Positions 8,036-15,873 of a stretch of 64,000 nt of DNA are shown here, piece by piece. Made by a program: the position numbers and the translations under genes. Source of the stretch: Nocardia arthritidis (GTDB lineage: Bacteria > Actinomycetota > Actinomycetes > Mycobacteriales > Mycobacteriaceae); the NCBI RefSeq assembly GCF_011801145.1, contig NZ_CP046172.1, forward strand, positions 3,534,001-3,598,000. The letters are read 5' to 3'. The stretch's first letter is position 1, and each line of letters begins with the position of its first letter. The notes beneath the pieces are model-generated. The model had not been told where the DNA came from and did no database searches. It saw nothing but the letters and a program-made list of their open reading frames with translations.

Positions 8036-8967
8036 CCATCTCCATCCTGCGCACCGCCGACGCCTGGTGGGTCGATACGCCCGCGGGCGCACTCGAAATC
8101 GACACCACCGCGACGACAACCGCCGACCTGCTGGCCGATCGCGCCGCGATCGCCGCCGCCCGCACCGCCGACCCCGTGCCCGTGGCCGGCCTCGAGTGGC
8201 GGTCACCGGTCACCACGCCGTGCCGGGTAGTCGCCCAGATGACGAATTACACCTCGCATGTCATCGACGCCGGGATGAACCCGAAAACCGTGCCACTGAC
8301 CTTCTTTCGCAAGTCCTCGGCATCGATCACCGGTCCGTTCGACCGGATCGTCAAACCTCCGCACGTCCGGCTGCTCGACTACGAGGTCGAGATCGGGCTG
8401 GTCATCGGCCGCGACATCCCCGTCGGCACAACGATCACCGAATCGAATTTGGCCGACTACGTCGCCGGCCTCGTGGTCACCAATGACATCTCCGCCCGCG
8501 ACATTCAGCTACCCCAGACCCAGTTCTACGAAGCGAAGTCCTATCCCAGCTTCACGCCGGTCGGACCGGCGCTGGTCCTGCTGTCCGGTGATGAGTTCGA
8601 ACGGTTCGACGATCTGCGGCTACAACTGCGCGTCAACGGCGAACTGCGCCAAAACTCCCTTGTCGGCGCCGACATCATTTACCACCCGCTACAGGCATTG
8701 CAGTCACTCAGCCGTTTCCAAGACCTCGCCGCCGGTGACTTGATCCTTACCGGCACACCCGCAGGCACTGCGCTGAGCGCGCCCCCCAAACCGGTCGAAA
8801 TCCTCGCCGCCCTCATGCCACCGGCGGTGAAATGGAAAGCGTTCGTCAAGCGCCAGGCCCGCAAGCTCGATTACCTGCAGCACGGTGATGTCGTGGAATC
8901 CCGGATCGGCACCGACGATGGTGCCATCGACCTCGGCACCCAACGCAACACCGTCACCTACACATGA
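8032..8967 (+). CDS. Fumarylacetoacetate hydrolase-family protein
   Basis: A 311-residue FAH-superfamily enzyme with the metal-site segment DYEVEIGLVIGRD followed by VTNDISARDIQ and LTGTPAGTA, all typical of acylpyruvate hydrolases, hydratases or decarboxylases acting on ring-cleavage products. It probably binds Mg2+ or Mn2+ and splits or decarboxylates a dienoic product of the preceding dioxygenase. The start overlaps the dioxygenase stop (ATGA). Last gene of the cluster: hydroxylase, DoxX-like, dioxygenase, hydrolase. No aldolase or hydratase genes follow, so later steps must be encoded elsewhere. Confidence 0.88.
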   Translation: MTISILRTADAWWVDTPAGALEIDTTATTTADLLADRAAIAAARTADPVPVAGLEWRSPVTTPCRVVAQMTNYTSHVIDAGMNPKTVPLTFFRKSSASITGPFDRIVKPPHVRLLDYEVEIGLVIGRDIPVGTTITESNLADYVAGLVVTNDISARDIQLPQTQFYEAKSYPSFTPVGPALVLLSGDEFERFDDLRLQLRVNGELRQNSLVGADIIYHPLQALQSLSRFQDLAAGDLILTGTPAGTALSAPPKPVEILAALMPPAVKWKAFVKRQARKLDYLQHGDVVESRIGTDDGAIDLGTQRNTVTYT

Positions 8968-9028
8968 GCACGTGCCCGGCGCGCGCCTGAGTTTCCCGAA
9001 GTCTCTACTACAGACTGTCGTTACGTCG

Positions 9029-9034
9029 TAGGAT
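9029..9034 (+). promoter_or_regulatory. Candidate -10 box of the carboxymuconolactone decarboxylase-like gene
   Basis: TAGGAT lies 40 nt before the GTG start, giving a short leader with its own ribosome-binding site. It suggests the gene is transcribed apart from the aromatic operon, about 110 nt upstream. Confidence 0.3.
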
Positions 9035-9074
9035 CGGGGAGACGATACCGCGAGAAGTAAAGGGGAGCGCGGAA

Positions 9075-9623
9075 GTGAGAGCGCTGAAAAGGCTTTGGCA
9101 CTATCTGAAGGCGTTCGGGAGTGCGCGGCGCAACCGAACCGATCTGGCCGGATGGTTGATTCGCAGGCCGCAGGTGTTGATCGGCACCATGGTGTACGAA
9201 ACCGTGCTGATGTTTTCCAACCGGCTCGAGCCGCGGCTCAAGGAGTTGGCCGAGCTGAAGGTGGCCGGGTTGGTGAATTGCGAATTCTGCCTGGATATCG
9301 GTTCGGCCCTGGCGAATTCGGCCGGGCTGTCCGAGCGCCAGATCACCGACCTGCCGAAATACAAATCCAGCGACGCATACAGCGAGCTCGAGAAACTGGT
9401 GCTCGCCTACGCCGAAGCGGCCACCGCCACCCCACCACCCCTCGATATCGCGGACCTGCGCACCGAACTGCTCACCCACCTGTCCAAGGGCCAACTCGCC
9501 GAGCTGGCCGCCACCATCGCCTGGGAGAATCAGCGAGCCCGCCTGAACCAGGCTCTCGGCGTCCGCCCCACCGGCATGGCCGACGGTATGGCCTGCGCCC
9601 TCCCGGAACCACGCAGCGCTTAA
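9075..9623 (+). CDS. Carboxymuconolactone decarboxylase/AhpD-family protein
   Basis: A 182-residue alpha-helical CMD-domain protein. The core LKELAELKVAGLVNCEFC (about residues 55-72) and the following DIGSALANSAG segment match the AhpD-like fold. The CXXC redox motif of AhpD is reduced to NCEFC, so cysteine-based peroxidase support is possible but not certain; the later His of the AhpD motif is not evident. The GTG start is preceded by AAGGGGAG. Such proteins act as peroxide-defence partners or hydroperoxide-handling enzymes. Its position after the aromatic operon may be incidental. Confidence 0.8.
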   Translation: MRALKRLWHYLKAFGSARRNRTDLAGWLIRRPQVLIGTMVYETVLMFSNRLEPRLKELAELKVAGLVNCEFCLDIGSALANSAGLSERQITDLPKYKSSDAYSELEKLVLAYAEAATATPPPLDIADLRTELLTHLSKGQLAELAATIAWENQRARLNQALGVRPTGMADGMACALPEPRSA

Positions 9624-9774
9624 TCCGTAACGGGCGCAGCGTCCATCGATCCGGTTATCGGGAAATTACCCGAAACTGATGGCGGGCCAACCGATTTCGG
9701 TGGTCGGCGACCATACGCTTGTGTGCGGAATCTGCACCCGCAGCCATTCCATACCCGTACCGGAGGGTCAGGCG

Positions 9775-10950
9775 ATGGGTCGGTCCGTTGCGAAACGAGC
9801 GGTGATAGTCGGCTGCGCAACGCTTTTCGCGTTCGGTCCGGAAGCGATCCCGGTGGCGGCCGCGGGCCCGCCCGCCGGGATAGCACCGAATGATCTGGTG
9901 ACGGCGCTGTCCCGCGATCTTGCGCTGACCTTTCCGGAATATTTGCAACGCGCCGACACCGCCCAGCGACTGGCCGAATTCGAAAGAACCGCGCGCGCAA
10001 GCTATCCGACGGTCGTGCGGGGCGTGCACCTCGACAAGGCCGGACGCCCGGTCGTGACGCTCACCGGCGGATCCTCGAGCGATGCGGCACGCGCTGCCAC
10101 CGAGGCCGCGGGGTTCACCGTCGAAACAGCGTCCCAGAATTCGGCGGCAGGCGCGGACGCCACCCCGATCGCCGACGATGTCGCGGCGGCCAGCGACGAA
10201 ATGCCAAGCCCCGTAGCGGCTTCCGAGCCCGAAGTGCTGGGCGGGACCTACTTCTACACCATCCGTGACCGGATAGTTTCCCGCTTCTGTGTGACGGCCT
10301 TCAACGGCACCGACCGAGACGGCAACGCCATCGCCATCACCGGCACCCATTGCGATCGGACCGGGCCGCCGGACCCGCCGGGCACCCCGTTCATCCCGAT
10401 ACCCGCACCACCCGATGCCCCTCCTGACCCCAATGTGGCCTGGGTATTACCGGCCACAGCCGGGCAGTTCGCCACCTCCCCGCTCGGTCCCCGGATCGGG
10501 ATCCTGCGTACCCCACCGATCGATGTGCCGCTCGATTACGGGATCCTGCGCCTCGATGAAGCGGTCGGAAATCGCTTCCGCAACAACCTCATCGGAGTCG
10601 GCACGGGCACATCGATAGCGATCGACGGTATCGCGGACCCCGTAGTCGGCGCACCCATTTGCAGAGCCAGCCCGATCTCCGGATTCACCTGCGGCACAGT
10701 GACAAAGGTAGATGTCAATCCAGCGCGCCGCCGATCACCCGGGCGAAATCTCGAGCACGTAGCCGCTGCGACGGTCGGCTTTCTGACGCTGCCCGGCGAT
10801 TTGGGCTCACCGGTCATCAGCGGAACCAAAGCGCTGGGTATCGTTTCCATAAACTCGGGGGCCACCAGCAACAATATCGTCATTCAGCCGATTCGTCCGG
10901 TGCTGGAGGCAAACCCCGGGCTGACATTGTTCACGCGCGAAGAACGTTGA
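9775..10950 (+). CDS. Secreted S1-peptidase-like protein with altered active site
   Basis: A 391-residue exported protein. Signal peptide: MGRSVAKR followed by a hydrophobic stretch ending near VAAA (residue 28 onward). An alpha-lytic-type propeptide-like region (residues 30-150) precedes a chymotrypsin-like domain. The expected His sits in ITGTHC (His192) and the Asp in PLDYGIL (Asp254). The serine motif GDSGG is replaced by GDLGS (residues 341-345), so the nucleophile position is leucine, with a serine two places later. It may be an inactive homologue with a binding role, or may use Ser345. ATG 9775 follows GGAGGGTC; the earlier in-frame ATG would not begin with a signal peptide. Confidence 0.8.
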   Translation: MGRSVAKRAVIVGCATLFAFGPEAIPVAAAGPPAGIAPNDLVTALSRDLALTFPEYLQRADTAQRLAEFERTARASYPTVVRGVHLDKAGRPVVTLTGGSSSDAARAATEAAGFTVETASQNSAAGADATPIADDVAAASDEMPSPVAASEPEVLGGTYFYTIRDRIVSRFCVTAFNGTDRDGNAIAITGTHCDRTGPPDPPGTPFIPIPAPPDAPPDPNVAWVLPATAGQFATSPLGPRIGILRTPPIDVPLDYGILRLDEAVGNRFRNNLIGVGTGTSIAIDGIADPVVGAPICRASPISGFTCGTVTKVDVNPARRRSPGRNLEHVAAATVGFLTLPGDLGSPVISGTKALGIVSINSGATSNNIVIQPIRPVLEANPGLTLFTREER

Positions 10951-10970
10951 GCCGGACCGAATCCCGCTGA

Positions 10971-12071
10971 TCACGGCTTGCGGTTCTGGAGTTCCGATTC
11001 CAGTGTGGCAACGTCGTGTTCGACCGTGACGATATTCCGGACAGTCCGGTACCCGATCTGGTGGTTGACCCGGATCATCTGGCTGTTGGTGGTGGCCGAC
11101 GAGGTGATGATCCACTTCAGCCGCGGTTTGTCGGCCACCACCCACCGCACCATCCGAGCCTTCATGCACCGGCCCAGCCCGTGCCCGCGGTGCTCGGCCA
11201 GCACTGCGGTATCGCCCTGGCGCGCCTGATCCGAATTATGCGGGTACAGCATCAATTCCGTGATGCCCGCCACCGCGCCGGTTTCCTCGGACACCGCGAC
11301 GACCACCCGCGTCTCTATGCCCATCTCCCGAAGGTGGGCCTCCTCCTGGCGCACCCGCCCTGCCGTCCAATCCGGGATCTGATATCCCATCAGGTCCCAG
11401 CCCGGCAGGTCGAGGATCGCGCCCTTCGCGTGCGCATATGACGTCACCAACTTCTCGGGTGCGGCACCTATCCAGCGTTCCAGCCGGTATCCGGGAGGCG
11501 TGTCCACCTCCCATATCGACGAGTCCACCTCCGCGAACACCAGCCGCTGCGACACGGCGGAGTGCACTTGCCGGAATCCCAATGAGGCGGCCCAGAGAGC
11601 ACCGGCACCACCCTGTGGCACCGCCCAGCCCTGTATCAGCCTCCGCCCGTCAGCGCGCAATGCCGACACGACGGTCGCCAGCAATCCGGTGCCGATTCTC
11701 CGGCGACGGAACTCGGGATGCACCATGATCTCGGTTATCCCGAGATGGGTATTCTCCGCGCCGAGGAATCCGACCCTGGCGAATCCGACCAGCCTGCCTG
11801 CCGCGTGCGCTGCCCAGTATCTCGGTGGCCGGTAGGCGGCCGGTGGATTCTGCAAATCCCCGACGGCGGTCGCGCGGTCCATGGGCGGCTGATCCGGCTT
11901 GTCCAGCGCAGAGCTGGCCAGCACGAGGCGGTGATAGTCGGCGAGATCCGCATCGCTCGCCTGGTTCGCGTCGAACTCGCTGATTTCCGCACTTGCCTTC
12001 ACAAGGTCCCCCCATATTTCCGACCGACCCTGAATTTGAATGGTGGCCAAAGGATTACGGCTGCCATTCAT
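10971..12071 (-). CDS. Tandem GNAT acetyltransferase
   Basis: About 366 residues with two GNAT folds. The first has the acetyl-CoA loop RRRRIGTGLLATVV at roughly residues 120-133; the second has EHRGHGLGRCMKARM near residue 305, also a Q/R-X-X-G-X-G/A variant. Double-GNAT proteins of this type are common in actinobacteria and include aminoglycoside- or mycothiol-related acetyltransferases, but no specific substrate can be assigned. ATG 12071 overlaps the end of the upstream methyltransferase gene by 17 nt, suggesting co-transcription with it and possibly the btu genes. Convergent with the peptidase-like gene. Confidence 0.78.
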   Translation of the reverse strand: MNGSRNPLATIQIQGRSEIWGDLVKASAEISEFDANQASDADLADYHRLVLASSALDKPDQPPMDRATAVGDLQNPPAAYRPPRYWAAHAAGRLVGFARVGFLGAENTHLGITEIMVHPEFRRRRIGTGLLATVVSALRADGRRLIQGWAVPQGGAGALWAASLGFRQVHSAVSQRLVFAEVDSSIWEVDTPPGYRLERWIGAAPEKLVTSYAHAKGAILDLPGWDLMGYQIPDWTAGRVRQEEAHLREMGIETRVVVAVSEETGAVAGITELMLYPHNSDQARQGDTAVLAEHRGHGLGRCMKARMVRWVVADKPRLKWIITSSATTNSQMIRVNHQIGYRTVRNIVTVEHDVATLESELQNRKP

Positions 12072-12765
12072 AATACGACGCGACCGCGGGTTGGCCGGTG
12101 TAACCGGGTCCGGCCCGATCGTCGGCACCTAGGTAGGTGGCCGGGAAGCGTATGGATCGCGGGCCGCGGCTCGAAATGCGGTGGCGGCGGCGGTCATACG
12201 TCAGATCTGCCGCACGCAGTACGGCCAGTACCCGGCTGGCCGCCGAGGAACCGTCCGCGTGCCGGATGGTGTCCGGGTCGAAATCGGCGGTGAAAGTGCC
12301 ATGTGGGGCAAGCCAACTCACCATGGCTGCGAGCAGTGCGAGTTTGTCGCCGATGTAATGCAATCCGTGTACGCAGGTGACCAGGTCGGCGGGCCCGTCC
12401 GGGTGCCAGGTCGTGGCTGGGGTCGTGCTGAAGCGAAGCCGGGACGTGCGCGGCGGGGCCAGGTAGTAGTCGACGAGATCGACTCCGAGCAACCGCACGT
12501 CGGCGTCGGGCAGTTCACTCGCGAAGCGCTCCTCGGCCGTCAGTAGTGCCCGCCCGGATCCGCAGCACACGTCGATCCAGGTCACTGTGGAAGCCGGTGC
12601 GGCGCAATTGGTTTCGACGAGCCGCTGATAAGGGTCGAAGCCGAGTTCCTTGGCGTAGCTGTTCGGTCCGGACAGCCCGCGGCCGCGGTTCATCGCGTTG
12701 TTCGCGACGACCGATGATCGTTCGAGCGCGGCATCGTCGAGCAGGCGGCGGGAATCGGGCGGCAC
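12055..12765 (-). CDS. Class I SAM-dependent methyltransferase
   Basis: A 236-residue protein with the SAM-binding motif I WIDVCCGSGRALL and a Rossmann-like continuation (LLGVDLVDYY, then LVTCVHGLHYIGDK as post-motif). Substrate unknown. GTG 12765 starts VPPDSRRLLDD. An earlier in-frame GTG at 12813 lies 2 nt after the btuF stop and would couple it directly to the B12 transporter genes; neither has a clear ribosome-binding site. By position it could be part of the cobalamin-riboswitch-controlled operon, but a role in cobalamin or corrinoid metabolism is only a guess. Confidence 0.75.
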   Translation of the reverse strand: MPPDSRRLLDDAALERSSVVANNAMNRGRGLSGPNSYAKELGFDPYQRLVETNCAAPASTVTWIDVCCGSGRALLTAEERFASELPDADVRLLGVDLVDYYLAPPRTSRLRFSTTPATTWHPDGPADLVTCVHGLHYIGDKLALLAAMVSWLAPHGTFTADFDPDTIRHADGSSAASRVLAVLRAADLTYDRRRHRISSRGPRSIRFPATYLGADDRAGPGYTGQPAVASYYEWQP

Positions 12766-12815
12766 CCCACCATCTTTGCGCCGATTCGACGGTGGCGGGC
12801 GGAATCGGAGCACCG

Positions 12816-13829
12816 TCAGCGGATGACGTCGTCGGCGCGGGGTTCGATGGTGGAGGGCGGCACCAGATTCCAGTGTTCGAGTTGTTTGCGGATCTGTTCG
12901 GCGGCGTCGATATTGAGTGGGCCGCTGGTCCACATGGCGTAGGGGAGGTTGAGGAAGCGGTTCTCGGTTACCGCGCGCAGTCGGTTGATACCCGGTTTGG
13001 CGCGCAGCAGTGCGACCTTCTCGGCGAAGGACTGGGGTGGGTAGTCGACGAACATGATGGCGTCGGGATCGGCCGCGGCAAGCCGTTCCCAGGATGTCTT
13101 CACCCAGGTGTCCGGCACGTCGGCGAGCACGTTGCGCCCGCCCGCGGCCTCCAGGATCGCCTGTGGCGCACCGTAATCGCCACTGGACATGATCGAATCG
13201 CTCGCGCTGTCGAACAGGAAGATGTTCGGGCGGCGCTCGGCCTGCGGCGCGGCGCGCAGCGCGGCCAGCCTGCGATCGAGGTCGGCGGTGAGTTCGCTGG
13301 CGCGTTCGGCGCGGCCGGTGATCGCGCCGAGGTTGGTCAGGTCGGTGCGCAGCGCGGTCCACGGCTCGACCAGCCCGCGCTGGCGCTCACCGGGGTGCTG
13401 ACGGCAGCTCTCGGTAAGTACGTAGGCGGCGATTCCCTGCTTGCGCAATGTGTCCGGGGTCAGGTTCTTGGCCTCGTCGTATCCGTAGCTCCAGCCCGCG
13501 ACCATGACATCCGGCCGCTGGGCAAGCACGGTCTCCAGCGACGGATACCCGGGGGCAACGGATTTCAACGCGTCGACGGCGGGACCGTAGTGCCTGCGCA
13601 GGGTTTCCGCATCGCGTTGCAGGCTCGACACCGCCGCCACGGAATCGGTCGCGCCCAGTGCGAGCGTCATCGAGATCAGGTTGCCGTCGTTGACGAACAT
13701 CCGTTTGGCGACCGGAAAGCGTTGTTCCGCATCGCAATTGCGAACGGTCAGCGTGCCTGCCGCGGTCGATTGCCCGCCGCATGCGGTCAGGATCAGCGCG
13801 ATGGCGAGCAGTACGGGTATGCGTTTCAT
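12816..13829 (-). CDS. btuF: Corrinoid ABC transporter substrate-binding lipoprotein (BtuF-like)
   Basis: A 337-residue lipoprotein of the FecB/BtuF periplasmic-binding family. Signal peptide with lipobox LTAC, lipidated Cys17, so it is anchored on the outer face of the membrane. The domain shows typical elements: LGATDSVAAV, SLETVLAQRPDVMVAGW and the C-terminal half from ADPDAIMFVDYPPQ. The start overlaps the ATPase stop by 4 nt. A cobalamin riboswitch upstream of the permease gene points to vitamin B12 or another corrinoid as ligand rather than ferric siderophore, which the family alone would not distinguish. Confidence 0.85.
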   Translation of the reverse strand: MKRIPVLLAIALILTACGGQSTAAGTLTVRNCDAEQRFPVAKRMFVNDGNLISMTLALGATDSVAAVSSLQRDAETLRRHYGPAVDALKSVAPGYPSLETVLAQRPDVMVAGWSYGYDEAKNLTPDTLRKQGIAAYVLTESCRQHPGERQRGLVEPWTALRTDLTNLGAITGRAERASELTADLDRRLAALRAAPQAERRPNIFLFDSASDSIMSSGDYGAPQAILEAAGGRNVLADVPDTWVKTSWERLAAADPDAIMFVDYPPQSFAEKVALLRAKPGINRLRAVTENRFLNLPYAMWTSGPLNIDAAEQIRKQLEHWNLVPPSTIEPRADDVIR

Positions 13830-14629
13830 GATCTGGCCTCCCGTGCCGTGATGATGAGATGGCTTGCGCCGGTATCCGGTTCGGGCACGCGCAGTGCGCG
13901 CACTCCGAAGACGGTGTCGAGCACCTCCGGTCGCAGCGCCGTCTCGGGTGGGGCGAGCGGATGGGCGGCGCCATTGTGCAGCACCAGGATCCGGTCGCAG
14001 TACCGGTCGGCCAGCGCCAGCTCGTGCAGCGCCATGACGACGGTGCGGTCGAGGTCGCGGGCCGCGGCGAGCAGTTCCAACCGGTGCGTGATGTCCAGGT
14101 GGTTGGTCGGCTCGTCCAGCAGCAGCACCGGCGTTTCCTGAATCAGGGCCCGCGCCAACAACACCCGCTGCCGCTCACCGCCGGAGAGCCGGTGCACCGG
14201 CCGGTCGGCGAAGCCGGCGAGATCGACCGCCGCCAGCGCCTCGGCCACCATCGCGCGCTCGCGCCGCGACCCCGCGCCCCACGGCGGCAGATACGGTGTG
14301 CGGCCGAGCGCGACGACCTCACCCGCGAGCAGGTCCGTCGGCGGCTGCTCGTCCTGCGCGACGAGTGCGACGGTGCGTGCCCGCTGTCTGCCCGAAAGGT
14401 CGTGCAGCACTTGACCGTTCACCAGCACTCGGCCGAGCGCCGGTTTCCGCACGCCCGCCAGGACGTGTAGCAACGTCGATTTGCCGGTGCCGTTGGGGCC
14501 GACGATGCCGATCGTCTCACCGGGCCGAATCGTGAACGACACCCCGGACAGCACGGTTCGCCGCCCGGCCGCGCAGGCCAGTCCATCCACCGTGATCTCG
14601 GCCGGTTCCGGTGCGGCACTGGAGATCAT
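13826..14629 (-). CDS. btuD: Corrinoid ABC transporter ATPase (BtuD-like)
   Basis: A 267-residue cytosolic ATPase of the FecE/BtuD family energising the importer. Walker A GPNGTGKST (about residues 40-48), signature LSGGERQRVLLARAL, Walker B VLLLDEPTNHLD, and the switch histidine in ALHELALADRYCD are all intact. Overlaps both the permease gene (upstream) and the lipoprotein gene (downstream) by 4 nt, giving a tightly coupled C-D-F order. The substrate is assigned from the riboswitch, not from this protein. Confidence 0.88.
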   Translation of the reverse strand: MISSAAPEPAEITVDGLACAAGRRTVLSGVSFTIRPGETIGIVGPNGTGKSTLLHVLAGVRKPALGRVLVNGQVLHDLSGRQRARTVALVAQDEQPPTDLLAGEVVALGRTPYLPPWGAGSRRERAMVAEALAAVDLAGFADRPVHRLSGGERQRVLLARALIQETPVLLLDEPTNHLDITHRLELLAAARDLDRTVVMALHELALADRYCDRILVLHNGAAHPLAPPETALRPEVLDTVFGVRALRVPEPDTGASHLIITAREARS

Positions 14630-15657
14630 GCCGCGCCGAACCGGTACTGCCGCCGTCCCAGCAGCACCAGGAACGCGGGCGCACCGATCAACCCGGTCAG
14701 CACGCCCACCGGAATCTCGGTCGGCCGCACCAGGATTCGGGCGGCGGCATCGGCGATCACGAGGAACAACGCGCCGCAGAGCGCGCAGACCGGCAGCAGG
14801 CTCCGGTGTCGCGGCCCGACCAGCAGCCGGGTGGCGTGCGGCACCACCAACCCCACGAACCCGATGCCACCCGACACCGCGACGAGCACGCCGACCAGCA
14901 CCGCGAGCAGCCCGAACAGTCCGATCCGCAGCTCACGCACCGGAACCCCCACCGCCGCAGCGGTATCCGCGCCGAGATGCAGCGCGTCGAGCCAGCCACC
15001 GGCCAGGCACAGCGTCGCCGCGCTCACCGCGACAACGCCGAGCGGCAGCGCGATCCGCGTCCAGTCCGCGCCCGACAGGCTGCCGAGCAGCCAGAACAGC
15101 ACCGATTGCGCGGCGGCCGGATCGGCGCTGCGGAAAATCAGATAGCTGCTGAACGCCGCGAAGGCCGAGCCGAGGACGGTGCCGGTGAGCACCAGCCGCA
15201 GCGGCGTCAAACCGCCCTGCGCGACGGCGATCAGGAATACCAGCGCCGCCGCCGCGAACGCCCCCACCAGCGCGCCGCCGGACAGCGCCCACACCTCAGC
15301 GCTCGCGAACAAGCCGGTGGTGATCACCGCCGCCGCACCGACGCCGGCGCCGGAGGACACCCCGAGCAGATACGGATCGGCCAGCGGATTGCGCACCAGT
15401 GTCTGCATGGCCGCACCGGCCAGTGCCAGACCCGCGCCGACGATCGCCGCGAGCACGGTGCGCGGCACCCGCAGCTGCCACACGATGGTGTCCAGTCCGG
15501 GATCGGCGGGTGTGCGGCCGGTCAACCGATGCGCGAGCACGTCGACGACGGATCGGACGGGCAGGGTTTCGGCGCCGAATCCGGTGGCGGCCACCATCGC
15601 GGCGATCAGCAGCAGCGCCAGCACGGTCAGGGCGATCGATGTCCGGACGCGGATCAT
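14626..15657 (-). CDS. btuC: Corrinoid ABC transporter permease (BtuC-like)
   Basis: A 343-residue FecCD-family permease with about ten hydrophobic segments; GAGLALAGAAMQTLVRNPLA is the characteristic segment near residue 70, and GLVVPHATRLLVGPRHR is the coupling-loop region contacting the ATPase. ATG 15657 starts MIRVRTSIAL, which places the first membrane helix correctly; the longer reading frame would extend into the riboswitch and is rejected. First gene of the btuCDF operon, about 45 nt downstream of a cobalamin riboswitch, so expression should fall when cobalamin is plentiful. Confidence 0.88.
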   Translation of the reverse strand: MIRVRTSIALTVLALLLIAAMVAATGFGAETLPVRSVVDVLAHRLTGRTPADPGLDTIVWQLRVPRTVLAAIVGAGLALAGAAMQTLVRNPLADPYLLGVSSGAGVGAAAVITTGLFASAEVWALSGGALVGAFAAAALVFLIAVAQGGLTPLRLVLTGTVLGSAFAAFSSYLIFRSADPAAAQSVLFWLLGSLSGADWTRIALPLGVVAVSAATLCLAGGWLDALHLGADTAAAVGVPVRELRIGLFGLLAVLVGVLVAVSGGIGFVGLVVPHATRLLVGPRHRSLLPVCALCGALFLVIADAAARILVRPTEIPVGVLTGLIGAPAFLVLLGRRQYRFGAA

Positions 15658-15699
15658 CGCGGCTCCACAGGCAAATCGCGGCCTTTCGAGTTCGTTTCG

Positions 15700-15810
15700 G
15701 CGGGGGAGGTCTGACTTTCGCCCGTGGGCGATCACAGTGGCGCGACCGTTCCGGATTCGAACCGGATTCCCGCACCCGCCGATAATGACGCCCGAACTCT
15801 ACCGGCCGGT
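15700..15810 (-). promoter_or_regulatory. Cobalamin (B12) riboswitch upstream of btuCDF
   Basis: On the minus strand the leader contains GGGAATCCGGTTCGAATCC, then the invariant GCCACTG (about 15735-15741), then GGCGAAAGTCAGACC. These are the conserved core of the adenosylcobalamin riboswitch, in the right order and spacing. A CCTCCCCCGCC tract follows before the btuC start and may be the expression platform, pairing with or hiding the ribosome-binding region. Boundaries are approximate; the 5' helix probably begins near 15800. Confidence 0.88.
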
Positions 15811-15861
15811 TGGATTTCCGCGACACACCGGGGGCTTTTGGCGAGCTCTCCGACCCATCCA

Positions 15862-15867
15862 TACCCT
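15862..15867 (+). promoter_or_regulatory. Leaderless-type -10 box of the hydrolase gene
   Basis: TACCCT ends 6 nt before ATG 15874, with no clear ribosome-binding site. This is the same arrangement as several other genes in the window. Confidence 0.5.
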
Positions 15868-15873
15868 GAAGAC

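Noticed and set aside
12546..14141. 531-codon plus-strand frame over the btu region
   Set aside because: Shadow of the intact btuF and btuD genes on the other strand.
13826..15657. Ferric-siderophore importer as the identity of the ABC genes
   Set aside because: The FecCD family alone would allow it, but the cobalamin riboswitch upstream favours a corrinoid substrate.
15739..15765. Sequence resembling a tRNA T-arm (GGTTCGAATCC) on the minus strand
   Set aside because: There is no acceptor stem or anticodon arm around it. It belongs to the cobalamin riboswitch, where GGGAATCCGG...GAATCC is a conserved element.
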